Shown in pieces: positions 53,028 to 55,731 of a DNA stretch of 55,731 nucleotides (within the stretch, counting starts at the first letter, position 1; each line of letters starts with the position of its first letter). Where the stretch lies: the NCBI GenBank assembly GCA_018061005.1, contig JAGOVA010000013.1:1-55731 (forward strand), written 5' to 3'. This DNA comes from Sterolibacterium sp. (GTDB taxonomy: Bacteria > Pseudomonadota > Gammaproteobacteria > Burkholderiales > Rhodocyclaceae). The notes under the pieces are model-generated. The model did no database searches and had not been told where the DNA came from. It worked only from the letters and a program-made list of their open reading frames with translations. The position numbers and the translations under genes are program-made.

Positions 53028-54313
53028 CGTGAAGTCCCCCGATTGAAGAACAGCGGCTGATAGGGGCGCAGTACCAGATCCCGATTGACGATGATGCGTA
53101 CCGGCAGGCCCGGCCGCTCGGTCAAGGTGGGCTGGATGTTGAGGTTGCGCCGGGTCATCTCTTGGCCAACCTGATTCACGCTGTCCTGCAAGCTGTTGCG
53201 CCCGGCGTTGATGACGCGATCGCCGTTCTGGCGGTTCTCCGGCGCGGCCAGTTCGGCACCGACGCCCAGCAGCGTCGTCAGCGCAGCACCGGCGAAGATG
53301 CGATCCCAATGCCAATCGACACCATCCTCCAGTCCGGAGTTGCCGGCCGGGTCGGTGCCAGCCAGGTTGTCCAGCGTCAGCGAGGACGTATCGGGCAGGA
53401 TGATCCGGTTCCATACCACCTGTACCCTGCTTTGCCCGTAGCTCACCTGGCTGTTGTAGCGGCCGAGGATGCGTGAACCCTGCGGGATCAGTACAAACTC
53501 CCCCGTAGCCGTGTCGTAGACCGGCTCCGTCACCGTGGCGATCACGTCGCCGGGCAGATCGGACTTGATGCCCGTGACCAGGGCACCGGCGATCACGGTG
53601 CCGGCCATGACCTGGTACGGCGAAGTCGGCGTTTTTAGATTCCCGGAATTACGGGTTTCCGTAGTTCCTGCTTTCAGGAACGCCTCTTTCTGGTCCTGCC
53701 GGTTTTGCACGGCAGTCGGATCGGCAGGCTGTGCTGCCGTCGAGGCTGGTCCTGCAGCCATCGGATCGAAGCTCGCAAGGCCAGACGCAGGACTGACCGC
53801 GGCCACCTGCGTCGGCGCGGCAGCGGCGCGCTGGGTGCTGGAACGAAAGAATACCGATGCCCCCGCTGCCGCTTCCGCTTCCTTGCGCTGGGTGTCGTGC
53901 TCGCCGTTCACGGGAGCGTGGCCCGGCGGTGTGTAGGTGGGTGTCACCGGCTGCTGCGATTTCACGATGGCCGGTCCCAAGTCCCCCGGCAGCGGCGGCC
54001 CCAGCTCGGGTACTTGGGGAGGCAAAGCCCGTGGCAGCTTGGAGTAATCGGTCGGAAGCTGGTCCAGTCCTTCAGAGCGTGAAACGCGATCCACGTTGTA
54101 AAGCTCAGCCTGTTCGCCTGCACTGCGCTTGCGCGGTTGCAGCGACCACATGGTCGCGCCCAACACGGCTACGGCAAGGCCTCCGGCTAGGATCGCCAAT
54201 GTGCGCCGGTTCAAGCGCGTTACCGGGCGCGGCTGCGCGCGCAGCGCCACCGCCTCGGGAGCTACCTTGCCAGCCTGGGGGGAGGCAAGGTCGGGAGTGT
54301 CGTCCTGGCTCAT
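53024..54313 (-). CDS. trbI: Conjugal transfer protein TrbI (VirB10-like)
   Basis: TrbI (429 residues) spans inner and outer membranes in the type IV mating-pair channel. It has a cytosolic start, one span (about 36-57), a long Pro/Ala-rich periplasmic linker, and the VirB10 core from about 232: YQVMAGTVIAGALVTGIKSDLPGDVIATVTEPVYDTATGE, IPQGSRILGRYNSQVSYGQSRVQVVWNRI and the LGVGAELA region, ending RIIVNRDLVLRPY. It starts 2 bases after the trbG stop and overlaps DUF2274. Confidence 0.93.
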   Translation of the reverse strand: MSQDDTPDLASPQAGKVAPEAVALRAQPRPVTRLNRRTLAILAGGLAVAVLGATMWSLQPRKRSAGEQAELYNVDRVSRSEGLDQLPTDYSKLPRALPPQVPELGPPLPGDLGPAIVKSQQPVTPTYTPPGHAPVNGEHDTQRKEAEAAAGASVFFRSSTQRAAAAPTQVAAVSPASGLASFDPMAAGPASTAAQPADPTAVQNRQDQKEAFLKAGTTETRNSGNLKTPTSPYQVMAGTVIAGALVTGIKSDLPGDVIATVTEPVYDTATGEFVLIPQGSRILGRYNSQVSYGQSRVQVVWNRIILPDTSSLTLDNLAGTDPAGNSGLEDGVDWHWDRIFAGAALTTLLGVGAELAAPENRQNGDRVINAGRNSLQDSVNQVGQEMTRRNLNIQPTLTERPGLPVRIIVNRDLVLRPYQPLFFNRGTSR

Positions 54314-54315
54314 GG

Positions 54316-55320
54316 TCAGTTCCTCCGCGCCACACCGTCCGTGCGCTCGATACGCACTACTTCGCCCTTGTCACCGCCCAGGCGCAGTTCGGCCGCGCCG
54401 AACAGCCGATCCACGACGTAGTACGGCGAGCGGAAACGGTAGTTCACCAGTTGCCCATCGCCCTGAGCACCAATCACGAACAGCGGCGGCAGTTCTCCCT
54501 GGGCGATGCCCGCCGGGAACTGGATATAGACCTTCTCGCCGTCATCGAAGGCGCGCAGCGGCTTCCACGGCGGCGTGCTGCCGCTGATGGCGTAGCGGAA
54601 GCGGATCTTCTCCAGCGACAGGCCGCTATCGACCGGGGCGGTCGCCTGCGCGGCCTGTGCCTGCCGTTGTAGGGCCAGCATCCTATCTTTCGGGTATTCC
54701 CACGACACCGAGGCCATCCAGGCGCGTTCGGTCGAGGTCAGCTCGATCAGGTAGGTGCGCCGACTGGTGGTGATGACCAAATTGGTCTTGAGGCCTGAAC
54801 GGATCGGCTTGACCAACACGCTGACGCGCAGCGCATCGCCTATGCCGCTGGAGGTGTCACCGACGATCCAGCGCACGGTATCGCCGGCGGCGACCGTCAC
54901 CAGCTCCTCGCCCGGTTGGAGGGAAATCACCGTTACCCGTCCCAGCGCCGCATAGACCTGATACAGCGCACCATCCGTGAAGGGCCAGACCTGGATGGCG
55001 TTGACGTAGCCCTCGCGCGTGGGCGCAATGCGCGCCTCGGCATTGGCACGCGATACCCGCAGCTTCTCATCGGCGGGCTCAGGTGCCGTCTTGGCCTCGA
55101 TGCTGTCGGGCAGAGGTTTCATCTGTGCCGGCATCGGCAGCACCTTCGGCACCTCCACCACCTCAACCGGCTTGGGCGGTTCGGGCAATGGCTGTGCCTG
55201 TACCGGCTCATCAAGCGAAATGATCGGTGGCGGTGTGCCCTTCGTGGCGCAACCCTGCAACGACAGGGCTGACGCAGCAAGCGTCAACACGAAAGCGTAA
55301 ATGCGGAAAGGCAGGTTCAT
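54316..55320 (-). CDS. trbG: Conjugal transfer lipoprotein TrbG (VirB9-like)
   Basis: TrbG (334 residues from ATG 55320) has a lipoprotein signal with lipobox LQGC (Cys23), a Pro-rich linker, then the VirB9/CagX fold: VWPFTDGALYQVYAALGRVTVISLQPGEELVTVAAGDTVRW, LVITTSRRTYLIELTSTE and FRYAISG. It forms the outer-membrane ring with TrbI. The ATG overlaps the trbF stop as ATGA, which supports this start over the longer frame. Confidence 0.93.
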   Translation of the reverse strand: MNLPFRIYAFVLTLAASALSLQGCATKGTPPPIISLDEPVQAQPLPEPPKPVEVVEVPKVLPMPAQMKPLPDSIEAKTAPEPADEKLRVSRANAEARIAPTREGYVNAIQVWPFTDGALYQVYAALGRVTVISLQPGEELVTVAAGDTVRWIVGDTSSGIGDALRVSVLVKPIRSGLKTNLVITTSRRTYLIELTSTERAWMASVSWEYPKDRMLALQRQAQAAQATAPVDSGLSLEKIRFRYAISGSTPPWKPLRAFDDGEKVYIQFPAGIAQGELPPLFVIGAQGDGQLVNYRFRSPYYVVDRLFGAAELRLGGDKGEVVRIERTDGVARRN

Positions 55321-55604
55321 GGCTTGGCTCCTTCGGTGGCATCGAGTTCGCGGCTCCACGACAGTCCGTTGACGTAGATGCCCAATGGGTTCTTGCGCAA
55401 CCGTTGCTCGGTGCGCGGGGTTTGCAGTACGGTGGAAATCACGGCGTTCCAGCGTTCAGTGCCGGCCGGCGCGCCATTGACGAAGCGCTGCTCGGTCCAG
55501 CGCACGTTGAAAGACGCATCGCTGGCGCGCACAACGCTGGTGATCTGCACCGTCACCGATTCCTTGCCGACGCGAATGAACGGGTCATGGGAGCGTGCGT
55601 ACAC
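55317..55604 (-). CDS. trbF: Conjugal transfer protein TrbF, C-terminal part (5' end missing or broken)
   Basis: About 95 residues match the end of TrbF (VirB8-like, inner-membrane channel part): YARSHDPFIRVGKESVTVQ, TSVVRASD, RTEQRLRKNPLGIYVNGLSWSRELD. The frame stays open to the window edge, but upstream of YARSHDPF it no longer resembles TrbF (VQRSQFDEGRCSAADYG instead of the expected sequence). No membrane span or start region is present. Either an insertion or a deletion has joined foreign DNA here, or the window edge hides a rearrangement. Confidence 0.7.
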   Translation of the reverse strand: MYARSHDPFIRVGKESVTVQITSVVRASDASFNVRWTEQRFVNGAPAGTERWNAVISTVLQTPRTEQRLRKNPLGIYVNGLSWSRELDATEGAKP

Positions 55605-55731
55605 AACGACAGCAAAAGTGGCGAAGCCGTAGTCAGCCGCCGAGCACCTGCCTTCGTCGAACTGGGACCGCTGAACACGACCGCCCCCCAGCGAGCGCGG
55701 ATCGAACTCAAGCTCGACCTCGGCGACGGCC
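55605..55731 (+). mobile_element. Possible transposase-accessory gene fragment joined to trbF
   Basis: The plus strand is open in one frame from 55605 to the edge, reading APAFVELGPLNTTAPQRARI and then ELKLDLGDG. That FVEL...IELKLDLGDG pattern reminds me of the C-terminal half of IS66-type TnpA accessory proteins, but recall is weak. It starts exactly where TrbF similarity ends. No terminal inverted repeat could be recognised. Confidence 0.25.

Larger units (their letters stand above)
52176..55731 (-). mobile_element. End segment of a Tn4371-like integrative conjugative element
   Basis: From the candidate att site to the right edge, the plus-strand order is a 39-residue peptide gene, DUF2274, trbI, trbG and the 3' end of trbF. 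All are on the minus strand with overlapping stops and starts. A trb cluster ending trbF-trbG-trbI-DUF2274 next to one end is the layout of Tn4371-family elements. The trb genes are mating-pair (type IV secretion) components. The integrase and the rest lie outside the window, if present. Confidence 0.7.

Noticed and set aside
52776-53414. 212-residue minus-strand frame covering the end of trbI
   Set aside because: Only its last 83 residues (DUF2274) are real; the first part is trbI read in the wrong frame.

Overview
The window is dense, GC-rich bacterial chromosome. The gene families and their order (ilvE / CHCC zinc finger / waaF, nudJ-mnmA, purB with a DUF2322 gene, rsxABCDGE, fused IcmF, Tn4371-type trb genes) point to a Betaproteobacterium with a versatile respiratory metabolism. 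The C-terminal tail at the left edge resembles type II DMSO-reductase enzymes such as ethylbenzene or steroid C25 dehydrogenase, and a NosR-like flavo-iron-sulfur protein is present, so a Rhodocyclales or Sterolibacteriaceae-like denitrifier is a reasonable guess. The taxon is inference only.

Layout. 0-7.4 kb: end of a molybdoenzyme gene with its terminator, an HD-GYP c-di-GMP phosphodiesterase, and a minus-strand run of mfd, DAHP synthase and a DUF1015 gene. 7.4-15 kb: a small inverted-repeat element, then two tandem paralogous MASE1-PAS-GGDEF-EAL proteins, the first ending in a CZB zinc-binding domain. 15-25.4 kb: a small Ala-rich exported protein, a hotdog thioesterase, an exported SUMF-like protein, and a co-oriented minus-strand group nth - DUF1841 - MoxR ATPase - substrate-binding-protein/GGDEF fusion - VWA protein - NosR-like protein. 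25.4-37 kb: a chemoreceptor ending in PilZ, the complete Rnf complex, an unknown tail-anchored cysteine-motif protein, and pntAB. 37-49.6 kb: an XRE-like regulator with a candidate operator, a flavoprotein, fused isobutyryl-CoA mutase IcmF, phosphomannomutase, LPS and branched-chain amino acid genes, mnmA, a GST and a GDT1-type Mn/Ca transporter. 49.6-52 kb: a BrnTA toxin-antitoxin pair, purB and a DUF2322 gene. 52.1-55.7 kb: what looks like one end of a Tn4371-family integrative conjugative element (candidate att site, strong hairpin, a 39-residue peptide gene, DUF2274, trbI, trbG and a broken trbF).

Themes. Cyclic-di-GMP signalling is heavily represented: five multidomain proteins within 27 kb cover synthesis, degradation and binding. 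Redox energy coupling is the second theme: Rnf and the proton-translocating transhydrogenase lie 1.5 kb apart on opposite strands, and the NosR-like membrane electron-transfer protein lies nearby. The most unusual arrangement is the compact MoxR / SBP-PAS-GGDEF / VWA / NosR-like operon. It joins a metalloenzyme-activation chaperone pair to a ligand-sensing diguanylate cyclase and a membrane flavo-iron-sulfur protein, with no nitrous-oxide reductase gene in sight.
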